Assembly: GCA_027922465.2 (NCBI GenBank)
Contig: BQMF02000095.1
Location: 1,021,961 to 1,085,960 of the forward strand
Source of the DNA: Turritopsis dohrnii
Lineage: Eukaryota > Cnidaria > Hydrozoa > Anthoathecata > Oceaniidae
Length of the DNA: 64,000 bases
Direction of reading: 5' to 3'
Part shown: positions 22,892-35,863 of the stretch, piece after piece
How positions within the stretch are numbered: position 1 is the stretch's first letter
How the letters are laid out: the number at the start of each line of letters is the position of its first letter
The notes under the pieces: model-generated
The model's database searches: none
What the model was told of the DNA's origin: nothing
The model's input: the letters and a program-made list of their open reading frames with translations, nothing else
Position numbers and translations under genes: made by a program

Positions 22892-25669
22892 TCTACTTAT
22901 ACTAATTCGCGTGTGTGCATACCACTTTTATTTTAGAGAGTGTTGTGTTTTTTTAAAATTTACGGTCAAAATCTTCTTAATCGTGGTCATTTTTTCGTTA
23001 GACCATTGATAATTGACGATTAGTATAATAGCACGCGGCGTGACGTCAGTTTTTTTATCTTATCTTATTGCATTGCATCCCCAATCGAACGCGACGTTTT
23101 TGGGGAAATATCTCGAGAACCAATAGGGATAACTGACGTTTTTTGGGGTCCGCGATACGGGTGACAAAGTGATGCAACATTTGGTCCTAAATTTTATTTG
23201 GTACTGCGGATATGACGTCAATAAAATCTTTGATCGCTGATATCTCTGCAACGGTTGATCGTAGCGAAACGATCCCATACATTTTTTTGATCAGTTTTTC
23301 AAGCTCTACAGCTTGGGTACACTTTCCTTTTCTAATTCCGTAATTAAAATTTTCGTCACGGGGTACACACACGGGAACGCGTCGTATTTCTGCTGATTCT
23401 TTTCTAAATTAAAGTCGTAAAAATTTTTTACGCGAGATACTAGTCTATATATACTAATCCGCGTGCGTGTGCAACACATTTAACTTAGAGAGTGTTGGTT
23501 TTTTTTCAAATTTACGGTCAAAATCTTCTTAATCGTGGTCATTTTTTCGTTAGACCATTGATAATCGAGGATTAGTATAATAGCATGCGGCGTGACGTCA
23601 GTTATTTTTACCTTATCACGGGGGAACCATTGAATTGCATCCCCAATCGAACGCGACGTTTTTGGGGAAATATCTCGAGAACCAATAGGGATAACTGACG
23701 TTTTTTAGGGTCCGCGATACGGGTGATTGAGTGACGCAACATTTGGGCCTAAATTTAATTTGGTACTGCGGATATGACGTCATTAAAATCTTTAATTCAC
23801 GATATCTCTGCAACGGTTGATCGTAGCGAAACGATCCCATACATTTTTTTGCTCAGTTTTTCAAGCTCTACAACATGGGTACATTTTCCAGTCCCGATTC
23901 CGTAATTGAAATTTTCGTCACGGGGTACGCACACGGGAACGCGTCGTATTTCTGCAGATTCTTTTCGAAATTAAAGTCGTAAAAAACTTTTACGCGAGAT
24001 ACTAGTCTACTTATACTAATCCGCGTGTGTGCATACCACTTTTATTTTAGAGAGTGTTTTGTTTTTGTTTTTTTAATGGTCAAAATCTTCTTAATCGTGG
24101 TCATATAGCGGCAGTTCGACCACGCAAGACACATTCAAGATTAGAATAATAGCACGTGGCATTTGACGTCAGATGTTTTTATGATCACGGGGAACCATTG
24201 CATTGCATCCCCAATCGAACGCGACGTTTTTGGGGAAATATCTCGAGAACCAATAGGGATAACTGACGTTTTTTGGGGTCCGCGATACGGGTGACGCGGT
24301 GACGCAACATTTGGGCTTAAATTTTATTTGGTACTGCGGCTATGACGTCATCAAAACTTTTGATTGACGATATCTCTGCAACGGTTGATCGTAGCGAAAC
24401 GATCCCATACACTTTTTTGATCAGCTTTTCGAGCTCTACAACATGGCAACACTTTCCAGTCACGATTTTGTGATTTAATTTTTCGTCACATATTTTCGAC
24501 ACATCTTTTTCGAAATTATAGCCGTAAAAAACTTTTACGCGAGATACTAGTCTATATATACTAATTCGCGTTGTGTGTCACACTTTTATTTTAGAGAGTG
24601 ACATATTTAGTTTAAATTTACGGTCATCGTCCTCTTATGTGCGCGTAAAACCACGTAGATGCGAGAGACACTTTTTTCACGATCATTCCAAAAGCACGTG
24701 GCATCATTTGACGTCAGTTTTTTATGATCACAGGGAATCATTGCATTGCATCCCTAATCGAACGCGACGTTTTTGGGGAAATATCTCAAGAACCAATAGG
24801 GATAACTGACGTTTTTTGGGGTCAGCGATACGGGTGATGGGGTGACGCATCATTTGGGCCTAAATCTTATTTGGTACTGCGGATATGACGTCATCGAAAT
24901 CTTTGATCAGCGATATCTCTCTAACGTTTGGTCGTAGCGAAACGATCCCATACATTTTTTTGATCAGTTTTTCGAGCTCTACAACATGGTTACATTTTCC
25001 GTTTCCAATTCCTAAATTGAATTTTCATCACGGGGATCGTTCACGGGAAAGGCGATTTTGACCCATCCTTTTCGAAGTTAAGTTCGGTAAAAAGTTTTTA
25101 CCCGGGATACTATCTTATATATAATAGCGAGTGTGTGTCACACTTTTATTTTAGAGAGTGATAAATTTTGTTGAATTTTAAGGTCAAAATCTTCTTAATC
25201 GTGGTCATATTTTTCGTTAGGTCATGCGTTTTTTTACGATTATTATATAGTAGCAAGTGCCGTGACGTCAGTTTTTTAATCTATCACGGGGAATCATTGC
25301 ATTGCATCCCTAATCGAACGCGACGTTTTTGGGGAAATATATCGAGAACCAATAGGGAAAACTGACGTTTTTTAGGGTTCGCGATACGGGTGATGGGGTG
25401 ACACAAAATTTGGGCCTAAATTATTTTTGGTATTGCGGCTATGACGTCATCAAAATCTTTAACCGACGATATCTCTGTAACGGTTGGTCGTAGTGAAACG
25501 ATCCCATACACTTTTTTTATCAGTTTTTCGAGCTCTACAACATAGATACACTTTTCAGCTGCGATTCTATGATTTATTTTTTCGTCACGGGGTATGTACA
25601 CGGGAATGATGGATTTGACCTATTGTTTTCGAAGTTAAGTTTGGTAAAAGTTTTTACCCGGGTTACTAG
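22892..25669 (+). mobile_element. Five head-to-tail family B Helitrons
   Basis: Units 22892-23443, 23444-24005, 24006-24550, 24551-25112 and 25113-25669 (545-562 bp). Each begins TCTA or TCTT followed by an ATA-rich start and a ctaat-cgcg-like motif. Units 1-3 and 5 end CTAG after a hairpin of the form GGTAAAAA/TTTTTACC; unit 4 ends CTA directly against the next TC. Junctions have no spacer. They are non-coding; apparent frames across the conserved gcgacgtttttggggaaata region are by-products. The array could be mistaken for a satellite, but each unit has complete Helitron ends. Confidence 0.85.
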
Positions 25670-26220
25670 TAATAATAATAATGATATATTTCACAGTATC
25701 TCCAAAATTTTACAATTGGCTCTTCACCTGGAAATTGAGAAGATTATGTATATGCAGCGTCTAAAAAATATCGTATATTAAAAAAAATAATGGCAGAAAT
25801 TAGAGAGACAGTCGTAGTATGGGACGTGGCTAGGTGTGGATAAGGTGAAGGTAGAGTAGAACCAGATAGTCGTAAACCAAAAAGAATGTCGACTGAAGTT
25901 ATGAAAACTAGGAAATGGGACATGACTAAACCTAAGGACTAACGTAATGTAAACCGATGTGTAGGACCAAATTGAGGTTAGAACCGAATATTAGAAAAAA
26001 AAAACTGTTAATATATATAAACTTATAAATTAATTCCTCCATGGCAGTAAAGATAGAACTTGGACTCAAAAAGCAATCTAAAACCTAAAATAGGACTAGA
26101 TGAAGGTAAGGAGATATGATAAAGGAATATTGATAGCATTGGTCTTGTTGGAAGTGCGGAATAGGGCTAGAAATAATGCCAAGGATAGGAGGACTTATTA
26201 AAATATACTGGTAAACTAGT
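25670..26220. other. Purine-rich spacer, nothing recognised
   Basis: Starts with a short (aat) run after the last Helitron, then G/A-rich sequence without coding signal. Confidence 0.45.
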
Positions 26221-26436
26221 CTAAAACTTAGCAAGGCTCTTTGCAAGGCCTTGGTCTAAAAAATGTTTTTTCGTTTCACTGCAAAATATTTTATAGTTTA
26301 ATTCATCCCGACACTTTTGCGGGAGTCTGTTGAATACCCGCGAAGAATCGTATTCAAAACTATTCACAACAATGTTTGGACAAGCCAACATCGTACCAGC
26401 ATGTACAGGATTTCTCAAACCTTCACGAGGCGGCAT
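26221..26436 (-). pseudogene. LINE ORF2 C-terminal fragment
   Basis: The 71-codon frame reads FEYDSSRVFNRLPQKCRDEL and then FCSETKKHFLDQ, the usual C-terminal pattern of non-LTR reverse-transcriptase proteins (aromatic, x-x-LP, basic helix, Phe-Lys tail). A similar pattern with different residues occurs at 49902-50198. No RT core remains here. Confidence 0.5.
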
Positions 26437-26469
26437 TCTTATTGAAGTTTTTTTTTCTGAATGAAATCA

Positions 26470-27180
26470 TGGTGTTTTCCGACGAAGACAAAGCAGTGAT
26501 TAAGAATGACTACTTGGAAAAGCAGTGGTCGGCATACTGCATCTGTCAAGAACAGCCGACAAAAAATTGGAATAGAGTATCTGTAAAACGCCTTCTGGAT
26601 AAGTTCAAAACGCATGGTTCTATGGATAGAAGACCCGGTTCAGGACGACACCGAACTCTTTCAACTCCTGAAAATGAAGAATTGATCGAGGAATTGATTT
26701 GCTCATAAGAAGAAAAACCTGGTACACATTTGTTGCCAAGAGAATTGAAAAGCACACAGGTTTAAGTCGATCATCTGTTAGAAGAATGATAAAAAAGAAA
26801 AGGAATGAAGTCCTTTATACTCCACGTATGAGCGAGGCAACACGAGAAAGAAGAACCGAAAGAAGAACGGAACGGGCCGGCGAAATCGAAGATACACGAC
26901 TTTTCCATCATACGAACAAGCAGTCAAAAAAAGTTATGGTCTCGGCTTGTGTAACGTGGAAAGGAGCAACGAAACCTTTCTTTGTGAATGACAAGGGATT
27001 GGAAGTGAACTCTAAAACATATAAGAAACATTTAGAAAAACAACTGCTACCTGAAATTGACACTTAGTTGAATAGAAATGACTGGATATTTATTCAAGAC
27101 AGCGCGCCATCACATCCTTCAAACATTGTACAAAATCTGTTGACAGAAAAACTGAGAAAGCGTTTTGTTAAGCCTTCCCA
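26470..27180 (+). pseudogene. Tc1/mariner-like transposase, frameshifted and internally deleted
   Basis: The first frame (from ATG at about 26470) has a mariner-like helix-turn-helix start, with VKRLLDKFKTHGSMDRRPGS and GRHRTLSTPEN. After a stop at 26706 another frame continues with SRSSVRRMIKK, a gap, KKVMVSACVTWKGATKPFF and QLLPEID, and finally WIFIQDSAPSHPSN (about 27085-27126), the block with the second catalytic Asp. The segment between RTERAGEIED and RLFHHTN is shortened and lacks the first catalytic Asp. The 3' end is lost at the (TAA)n tract. Inactive. Confidence 0.8.
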
Positions 27181-27191
27181 GACTATTACTG

Positions 27192-27194
<3 letters not shown>

Positions 27195-27276
<82 letters not shown>

Positions 27277-27281
27277 TATAA
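27195..27281. repeat. (TAA)n microsatellite at the left edge of the SF3/recombinase array
   Basis: About 28 TAA/AAT units. It sits exactly where the recombinase half of copy 0 would be expected: TATATAATCGTA of the shared promoter resumes right after it. Confidence 0.95.
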
Positions 27282-27340
27282 TCGTAGAAGAGAAAAATTG
27301 TTCCGTTTGTCAAGATTGTTGGTTGGTATTTGATAGAACG

Positions 27341-30261
27341 ATGGAAACGGAGTCGATGGAAATAGAATCAAATGTGAAGGCTTCACATTGTCTCCGTGAA
27401 AAGCCATTAAAACGGGCTTTGCGAAGTTTTATTGTACCGGCTTTCTCTGCAAAGTATAATGTTGTGGCTGTCAGAGCTCTTTGGAAAGATGAAAATCCTT
27501 ATGAACGAATGTGGGGCAAAAGGGAACAGTTGGAAGCTACAATAAAGTCCCTGAATCAGGTTGTGGCATTTTTTAGTTGTGCTACAATCCTAGAAGGTCG
27601 TAGTTTGGACAAAAGGAAAGAGAAACACGAGCCTGGCTTTGCCTTCTGGGTAGTGTTTGATTGGCCAGATTCGTGTGCCGTCGATTTTGAAAATAAAGTT
27701 GTGCAGAAACTTTTGTGTGCTGGGTTGGACATCGATTCATGCAAAGTGATAAAAGGAAGAGGTAAGATGCATTTTATTGAATTTAGTTATTATTTCTTTT
27801 TTGTAATTGGTTTTACCCTCTCGTAATTCATTTTGTTTGTAGGTGACAAAAATGCTGAGGATGCATACGCAAGCTCATTGTATATTGCATTGAAAGACCA
27901 CAAAAGTCAGAAAGCCCTTCAAATGCTAGTGCTAAGTAAAACGCGACTGGTCCGGGAAACAGCGAGGAAGGACGGGTACGAAATGGATCACGTTGCAGTC
28001 GAGCAGGAAACAGTAAAACCAGTGCAATTACATTTACTTTCAAAACTGGATGGTCGTGTTCGCGAAAGTGTTATTTCTGCTATTGAAAAAATCAAATATA
28101 CAGACTTGTCACTACAAGTACTCAATGAAGAAAATGCAGGTGAATATATCATTTACAGATTAAGTTATGTATTTTTCTTTTTCTACGTTTCTTCACTTAA
28201 CATTATTGTTGCCAGATGGTTGGGCACCAGCAGTACCTGATCGGCCACAATCAAAATTGTGTAAAGCCATTGATATGATCAGAAGGGTAATGCAGGAGAA
28301 GGGATATGCAATAAGTGATGGAGGAATATACAGGAAGCCACCAGAGTCTCACAGAACTTTTGTATATTGCGCATTGGTAAAAGACTTCGTTCTAAGTTTG
28401 TTAGGCGAAGTACGGATAGCTGACGTTATTGCACCTTACATAACACCAATTGTTGCTCTGTTATCGGAGCCGTCATGTAGAGCCATTCAACCGTTGCGCA
28501 TTGACTACAACTTCATTGAAGTTAATGACGGGTATTATTTTAATATTCAAAGAAAAGGGTTCCAGAAAACCACCAAACGGATAATGGGCTCACCAAGAGC
28601 TTTTGTTCGGTACAATTTTACTGGAGAAGTACCATATCCAAAGCCATTTGTCGAAGGTGATTAAGCATTTACATATTAAACCATATCATTTTAAGAGTTC
28701 TATTACTTTTGCAATGTTATATTTTGTGTCTTTCAGGAATCGAAAACAGTTTTCCAGATGAGAAACAGCGAAAGTTATTCTTTAAGAAATATTACCAGCT
28801 GTTGTGCCACCAGAGATTTCCTGCCAAGGAATCAAAATTAATGCTTGTTGGACCATCAGACAGTGGAAAGACAAGTTGGTTTTCGCCTTTTCAAGGTAAA
28901 AGCACTTACAAAACATTAAGTTGCCAAATTTGATGTTGCAAATAACTAAGGTGTCCTTTGTTTACATTATATTTAAGGCATAATTCCTTCAAAATACATC
29001 TCCACAGTGGTGGCTGACGGACGCTTTTCAGCAGCAAACATCAATGAATACACACAGATAGTTTTAATGGATGAATGGACGAGTGACTCTTTGAGTTGTG
29101 AAGATGCCAAAAGAGTTCTTCAAGGTAAGACTTCTTCATCTGTTAAGGGATCAATCATTGATCTCCATCCAACAGTAACTTGAACATATTTTCTATTAGG
29201 TGGATTAATGGCGGTCTCAAGAAAGCACAAAGATTCGTTTCAATTTAAGTACAACAGCGGATTTTTTATCACCACCAATGAATATCCTGATTTTGGTGAC
29301 GGTAGAGACGGAGATGCAATCAGAAATAGATTGTGTGTGTTCAGCACAAAAGCGTTGCCAAAAAAGAATGCTACAGTGAGCGGTCAGTTTAACTACGATT
29401 TTTTTATACAAAAGCTGGTGACTAGTCTTTTATTGATTAGGTGCAACAAGAGCTTTGCTGTTACTGAGGTTAAAGATTTAGATCTCTCTCCGTGTCAACA
29501 GAAGATTTACTTTATTTTTAGCATGGTTAAGAACCAACTGTATGGACGTATTCCACTACGTTGCAAACCAAATAAGACGCAAGTCTTTGTTTGAAAATCC
29601 TCCCAATCCGACTGGAAATGGCGAGGGCGCTGTGTATAACGACTTTGATCACAATCCTCGCAATTTGTTATTCGCTAGTCACGACGAAATAAGTTTTTCG
29701 CAAATCACCATTTCGGAAGACGATGAAGAAACCGTTGAAGAAGCTCCACAATCGGCCGTTGATTACGCAGTCCTACAAGCAGACAAACACGAGGGGATAC
29801 TATACAATGACCTTGCGTTTGAGACAGCAGAGTTTGATTGTACTGCTCAACACGCAGATAAAGAATACATGGAGAAGGTTTTCACACTGATAAAGTCGAA
29901 TCTGGAAGGTGTAGAGATTACAGACGGCACGAAGAAAGCATTTGAGATGAGATTCCGTAGTGGTTGGAAAGGCGCAGATACAGTTTATGATGCTTGGCTG
30001 TATATCAATGACAGGGAAAGGGAATGGTTTCCAATGACCAAATTCCAAGAATTCATAGAGGCAGAACAAAATGAAGATCATTCCGACGATTCCACAAGAG
30101 AAAAGCGATTTTTAGAGGAAGAGGAACACGAAGAAGAAATCTCAAACAAAAGACCAAAGACAGTTGTGGAAGCAAAACCGGACATTACAAAGCTGGCTCT
30201 TTTTAATGTTACACATGCTTGCAACGACGTTATTGTAATTTCAACCGATGAGGAAAATTAA
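27341..30261 (+). CDS. SF3-type DNA helicase, copy 0 (seven exons, 795 aa)
   Basis: Exons 27341-27761, 27843-28139, 28216-28656, 28737-28895, 28978-29124, 29200-29382 and 29522-30261; all introns are phase 1 with GT..AG ends and the joined frame is open. Helicase core: Walker A GPSDSGKTSW (Lys about 431), Walker B QIVLMDEW (Asp-Glu about 471-472), sensor motif C FFITTNEYPDF (Asn about 515), then DAIRNRL. These are the marks of superfamily 3 helicases, hexameric replicative motors of small DNA viruses and some plasmids. The first 380 residues show no recognisable HUH nuclease motif; AKYNVVAVRALW and FAFWVVFDWPD are conserved with copy 2. The C-terminus is acidic and ends in VIVISTDEE, resembling a SUMO-interacting motif. 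Start chosen at the first ATG after the TATA element. The paired recombinase is lost to the left. Probably intact. Confidence 0.85.
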
Positions 30262-30409
30262 AATTCTTCCTAAGGTGCATTAATATTGCAATTCATTCCC
30301 CAGGCCAACATACGGGCAAGGTAACCTTTCAGTGACCAACTAAAAAATCCCAACTTGTCCGATTTAAACATGAACAACAAATAACCATTAAGAGCTCCAT
30401 TGCAACTCA

Positions 30410-33400
30410 CTTGGTATAAATAACACACACGCCTCATGTCTTGTTACATGTATCTAGTAAATTTGTATAGGCTTGTTACACGCTGTTACACGATGTTACA
30501 TCTTGTTACACCTTGTTACAACTTTACCAAGGAGAAAAGAATTCAGACACGTCACTCAATGACGTCGATTGCTATAAATAACATATAAGGAAATCTTCTA
30601 CGTCATGTCTTGTTACACATACCTTGTGTATTTGTATAGGCTTGTTACACCTTGTTACATCTTGTTACACGTTGTTACACCTTGTTACAACTTTACCAAG
30701 GAGAAAAGAATTCAAACACGTCACTCAATGACGTCGTTTGCTATAAATAACATATAAGGAAATCTTCTACGTCAAGTCTTGTTACACATACCTTGTGTAT
30801 TTGTATAGGCTTGTTACACGTTGTTACACGCTGTTACATCTTGTTAAATCTTGTTACAACTTTACCAAGGAGAAAAGAATTCAAACACGTCACTCAATGA
30901 CGTCGATTGCTATAAATAACATATAAGGAAATCTTCTACGTCATGTGTTGTTACACATACCTTGTGTATTTGTATAGGCTTGTTACACGTTGTTACACGC
31001 TGTTACATCTTGTTACATCTTGTTACAACTTTACCAAGGAGAAAAGAATTCAAACACGTCACTCAATGACGTCGATTGCTATAAATAACATATAAGGAAA
31101 TCTTCTACGTCATGTGTTGTTACACATACCTTGTGTATTTGTATAGGCTTGTTACACGTTGTTACATCTTGTTACACCTTGTTACAACTTTACCAAGGAG
31201 AAAAGAATTCAAACACGTCACTCAATGACGTCGTTTGCTATAAATAACATATAAGGAAATCTTCTACGTCATGTCTTGTTACACATACCTTGTGTATTTG
31301 TATAGGCTTGTTACACGTTGTTGCACGCTGTTACATCTTGTTACATCTTGTTACAACTTTACCAAGGAGAAAAGAATTCAAACACGTCACTCAATGACGT
31401 CGATTGCTATAAATAACATATAAGGAAATCTTCTACGTCATGTGTTGTTACACATACCTTGTGTATTTGTATAGGCCTGTTACACCTTGTTACATCTTGT
31501 TACACGTTGTTACACCTTGTTACAACTTTACCAAGGAGAAAAGAATTCAAACACGTCACTCAATGACGTCGTTTGCTATAAATAACATATAAGGAAATCT
31601 TCTACGTCATGTGTTTTTACACATACCTTGTGTATTTGTATAGGCTTGTTACACGTTGTTACATCTTGTTACATCTTGTTACACCTTGTTACAACTTTAC
31701 CAAAGAGAAAAGATTTCAGACACGTCACTCAATGACGTAGTTTGCTATAAATAACACATAGCGACATCTACTACGTCATGTGCTGTTACAGTTAATGCAA
31801 CGTCATCACTATGTGACGTATTTGATATCTTTTCTCCTTGGTAAAGTTGTAACAAGGTGTAACAAGATGTAACAACGTGTAACAACGTGTAACAAGCCCT
31901 TTGTTACATGTACCTTATGAATTTGAATGAGCTTGTTACACCTTGTTACATCTTCTTACATCTTGTTACACCTTGTTACAATTTTGCCAAGGAGAAAAGT
32001 ATTCAAATGCGTCATTTAATGACGTAACTTGCCATAAATAACACACATGTGAATCCATTACGTCAGGTCTTGCTACATGTACCTTGTGAATTTGAATGAG
32101 CTTGTTACACGTTGTTACACGTTGTTACATCTTGTTACATCTTGTTACACCTTGTTACAACTTGACCAGGGAGGAAAGATTTCAAACAAGTCACTCAATG
32201 ACGTCAATTCCTATGAATAACTAACAAGCATGACGCTGCATGAAATGCAATAGCACATGGCGTAGTAGATGTCGCTATATGCTATTTATAGTACACGGCG
32301 TCATTGAGTGTCCTATTTGATACCTTTTTGCTGTGGTAAAGATGTAACAAGGTGTAACAAGATGTAACAACGTGTAACAACGTGTAACAAGCCTATACAA
32401 ATACACAAGGTATGTGTAACAAGACATGACGTAGAAGATTTCCTTATATGTTATTTATAGCAATCGACGTCATTGAGTGACGTGTCTGAATTCTTTTCTC
32501 CTTGGTAAAGTTGTAACAAGGTGTAACAAGATGTAACAAGATGTAACAAGGTGTAACAAGCCTATACAAATTTACAAGGTATGTGTAACAAGACATGACG
32601 TAGAAGATTTCCTTATATGTTATTTATAGCAATCGACGTCATTGAGTGACGTGTCTGAATTCTTTTCTCCTTGGTAAAGTTGTAACAAGGTGTAACAAGA
32701 TGTAACAAGATGTAACAAGGTGTAACAAGCCTATACAAATTTACAAGGTATGTGTAACAAGACATGACGTAGAAGTTTTCCTTATATGTTATTTATAGCA
32801 ATCGACGTCATTGAGTGACGTGTCTGAATTCTTTTCTCCTTGGTAAAGTTGTAACAAGGTGTAACAAGATGTAACAAGATGTAACAAGGTGTAACAAGCC
32901 TATACAAATTTACAAGGTATGTGTAACAAGACATGACGTAGAAGATTTCCTTATATGTTATTTATAGCAATCGACGTCATTGAGTGACGTGTTTGAATTC
33001 TTTTCTCCTTGGTAAAGGTGTAACAAGGTGTAACAAGATGTAACAACGTGTAACAACGTGTAATAAGCCTATACAAATACACAAGGTATGCGTAACAACA
33101 CATGACGTTGAAGATTTCCCTATATGTTATTTATAGCACCCTACGTCATTGAGTGACGTGTCTGAAATCTTTTCTCCTTGGTAAAGTTGTAACAAGGTGT
33201 AATAACATGTAACAAGATGTAACAACGTGTAACAAGCCCATTCAAAATCACAAGGTACATGTAACAAGACATGACGTAGTGGATTCGCATGTGTGCTACT
33301 TATAACAAGTGATGTCATTAAGTGACGTGCTTGAAATCTTTTCTCCTTGGTAAAGTTGTAACAAGGTGTAATAACATGTAACAAGATGTAACAACGTGTA

Positions 33401-33690
33401 ACAAGCCCATTCAAAAGCACAAGGTACATGTAACAAGACATGACGTAGTGGATTCGCATGTGTGCTACTTATAACAAGTGATGCCATTAAGTGACGTGTC
33501 TGAATTCTTTTCTCCTTGGTAAAGTTGTAACAAGATGTAACAAGATGTAACAACGTGTAACAACGTGTAACAAGCCCATTCAATTTCATAAGGTACATGT
33601 AACAAGACATGACGTGGAAGATGTCTTTGTGTTATTTATAGCAAATGAAGTCATTGAGTGACGTGTTTGATATCTTTTCTCCTTGGTATT
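30410..33690. repeat. Inverted 169-bp iteron array between copy 0 and copy 1
   Basis: Period 169 bp on both arms (accaagg at 30526, 30695, 30864, 31033, 31192, 31361, 31530; cttggtaaag at 32501, 32670, 32839, 33008, 33177, 33346, 33515). One unit is 159 bp, lacking a single 10-bp iteron. Each unit holds four or five TGTAACAAGR-type 10-mers, a dyad ACGTCA-ctcaa-TGACGT, and GCTATAAATA. Units run forward from 30410 to about 31810, then one reversed, about two forward (31900-32215), then reversed to 33690, so the whole is a giant imperfect palindrome. Such iterons plus dyads resemble replicator or promoter sites, for example for the neighbouring helicase or recombinase; that role is inferred. Confidence 0.92.
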
Positions 33691-33728
33691 ATTGATCTTC
33701 GGAGTCTGGAAAGGAGGAGGCAGTTGTT

Positions 33729-34022
33729 TTACATTTTGCGTTTTTTCACTTTTACATGCATTTTACATATTTTTATTAACACTACATATTTTAAGTTTTT
33801 ATGCAGCAGTAGCTGGTCGTTCTGTTTTCTTCTTATAAAAGTCAGCTTTGCCATTAGACTTTTACTATCTTTAATGTCGGCAATTCGAAATTTTAATGGT
33901 CTTGTGACCTGACGCGCTGAAAGTGTGCTTTTCAACCAACTTTCATCTTCTTCACTCAGTTTATATTTTGTTACGATATCACCAGTGTTCGTTAAAACGC
34001 CTTTGAAAAACTTGAAGAACAT
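33729..34022 (-). CDS. Small conserved element protein, copy 1 (97 aa)
   Basis: Unknown function. The start is set at the ATG giving MFFKFFKG because MFFKFK is the first block shared with the other two copies; an upstream ATG at 34046 would add eight unshared residues. Shared blocks: MFFKF, a Lys/Leu-rich K-x-x-L-x-x-x-E/Y stretch, and SLMAKLTFIRRKQN-D-x-LLLHKNLKYV. The tail is strongly basic. It lies downstream of and parallel to the recombinase gene. It is much more divergent from copy 2 than the adjacent recombinases are from each other. Candidates include a DNA-binding accessory or directionality factor, by position only. Confidence 0.55.
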   Translation of the reverse strand: MFFKFFKGVLTNTGDIVTKYKLSEEDESWLKSTLSARQVTRPLKFRIADIKDSKSLMAKLTFIRRKQNDQLLLHKNLKYVVLIKICKMHVKVKKRKM

Positions 34023-34228
34023 CTTTGTGCAAGATTTGTTACTCAAAAGAAAGGTCTATTTGCTAACATAATCCTTTTATATTCTTCCCTTCGCAAAGCA
34101 TTACTTTAAAATAAATTTTCGACATAGTGCATATATTAAATTAACTTTAACTTCTTTGCTCTGATCATCAATGTGCTCGGTTTTCTTGAAGGATGAAAGC
34201 TATATTCCGGATCTCGTAAAATCGATGT

Positions 34229-35863
34229 CTATTTACCATGCCCATATCTCTTTATACCATACGACAAAAACGAATCTTCCGTAGCCGAAAATGCAACCTT
34301 GCTCTGTCGTTTGATAACGTTGTCTTTTAGTTCTGCTGCAGCGGATACGTTCTCGTTTAAAGCAATGTTAAGACAGGATTTCACTCGTTCATTTCTTCGG
34401 TCCACTCCATTACTGTCGAGTTCGTTAGAAGTTGATATCGTAAAATGATCGTTAAAACGATGGTTATTCGTACATTCTTTGTCCATGGTTACCAGCTTTT
34501 CCATGCACTGTTGACCCTGACGAGCTACTTCGGTTGATTGAAGTTTTTGATAATGTATTCTAGCTACGTGTGATGTATGCTTTTGATCACGTGATAAAGC
34601 CGCTTGCTCAAGTTCGTTCAGTTTACCCATGCTTTCCGTTTCGATAATCTGCCTGTATCTTGTCGGGTTTATATACTTTCCAATAGCCTGGTATACAATT
34701 CTTCCGAAAATATCACTTAACTGTTTTAGCTGGGTTCCATTCTTTGTTACCAAAACGTACTCACAGATAGGATTTAGTCTAGTCCGAATACAAGCTATAT
34801 ACCCATTCAAAATATCAACCACTCTTTTCGAAATAATGAGAGTATCAAATCCATATTTATAATTTGTTTTGAATCTTGTTTGATCGATAACACCGCCTTC
34901 ACTTCCAACGCCACGTACCATTGCAACAGTTAAATACTGATATGTCATTGGTCGACTTGCTTTCACCATTAGAAACAGTACAGCTACAACAAACGAAGTA
35001 CTGAAAGATAAATCGTGTGCTGGAATGATGGCATTCGAATCACTAGCGTTAATCAATATCTGTGAAAATTTGTTGGCATGAAAAGGAATAACATTTTGTA
35101 AATCTTCCAGACTAGCCCAACAATTGATAGTTTCAAGGTATTCCTTGCTCAGTACTGTACTCCATTCAATCCTCATTTGCTTTGCTAAACACTTTTTTAC
35201 CCTGTCTAAGTAAATTTCAGCTGCAATGAATACAGGTATATTCTCGCTTTTAATTGCATTACTCCTTCTGAAGTCAAGCGTGTGAGAAATGGCGTTCATG
35301 TAGCCAATAATTCCAGAATGACCAAGTTTCCAAGTGTCCTTCAAGTAATCCACAAAGTCAGAAAGCATTGTAATCGATCCAACGCAATAGTCTATAACAC
35401 ATCCTGGTATGTCCCAGAGAATAGATACGTCATCGCAACAGAATTTCGCATACTTTAATAGTTTGGCTGTTATTTGTTCCGCTTGACACAAACTTTTACC
35501 TCCTCCACCTGGACTTTGTAGCCACTTTGAAAACAGTTTTCCGACAGTACATGTTTTAACAAACATCGGCATTGAAGAAGTGCAGCCTCGTTTTCGTTTA
35601 CTTTGGGTGGATACTCGTGTTGCAAATTCAGGAAATATAGTGGTAACGTCAGGTTTCTCGTCAAAAAAGTAAAACCAACCATGCTTTGTATAAACGTGTT
35701 TTCTACAACCTCTTTGCGTTTTAAAGCCTTCGCTTTCACATGACTTCACAGGGCATATGTACACTCCATTGCTAGTAGTTTTTAAGGACAACCTTTTCGG
35801 TTTCCTTTCATTTCCAACGGCTTTTTGCCACATCTTCTTTGATAAAATGCGTCTTTTCAACAT
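34229..35863 (-). pseudogene. Tyrosine recombinase, copy 1, C-terminally truncated by a stop codon
   Basis: Nearly identical to copy 2 (40914-42641) up to YGHGK, where TGG (Trp) has become TAG at 34229-34231, cutting the Myb domain. The reading frame continues after the stop in the downstream DNA, showing a single recent lesion. The C2H2 finger, box I Arg (SRPMTYQYL), box II Arg (PTRYRQ), His (DQKHTSHVA) and Tyr (IHYQK) are all present, so the catalytic domain could still fold. An upstream ATG at 35911 overlaps the CATAAAAGG TATA-like element, so the ATG at 35863, matching the copy 3 start, is preferred. Confidence 0.8.

Noticed and set aside
22892..25669. Genes of 61-78 codons repeated across the array (for example at 23187-23372 and 24317-24502)
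   Set aside because: Shadows of the conserved Helitron interior; present on both strands at homologous positions with no coding bias seen.
33127..33610. Open frames of about 104-110 codons rich in CYxLLHVxT
   Set aside because: They lie wholly inside the 169-bp iteron array and repeat with its period; translation of the iterons.
30410..33690. CRISPR-like array
   Set aside because: Repeats and spacers are both repeated, no cas genes, and the genome is eukaryotic.
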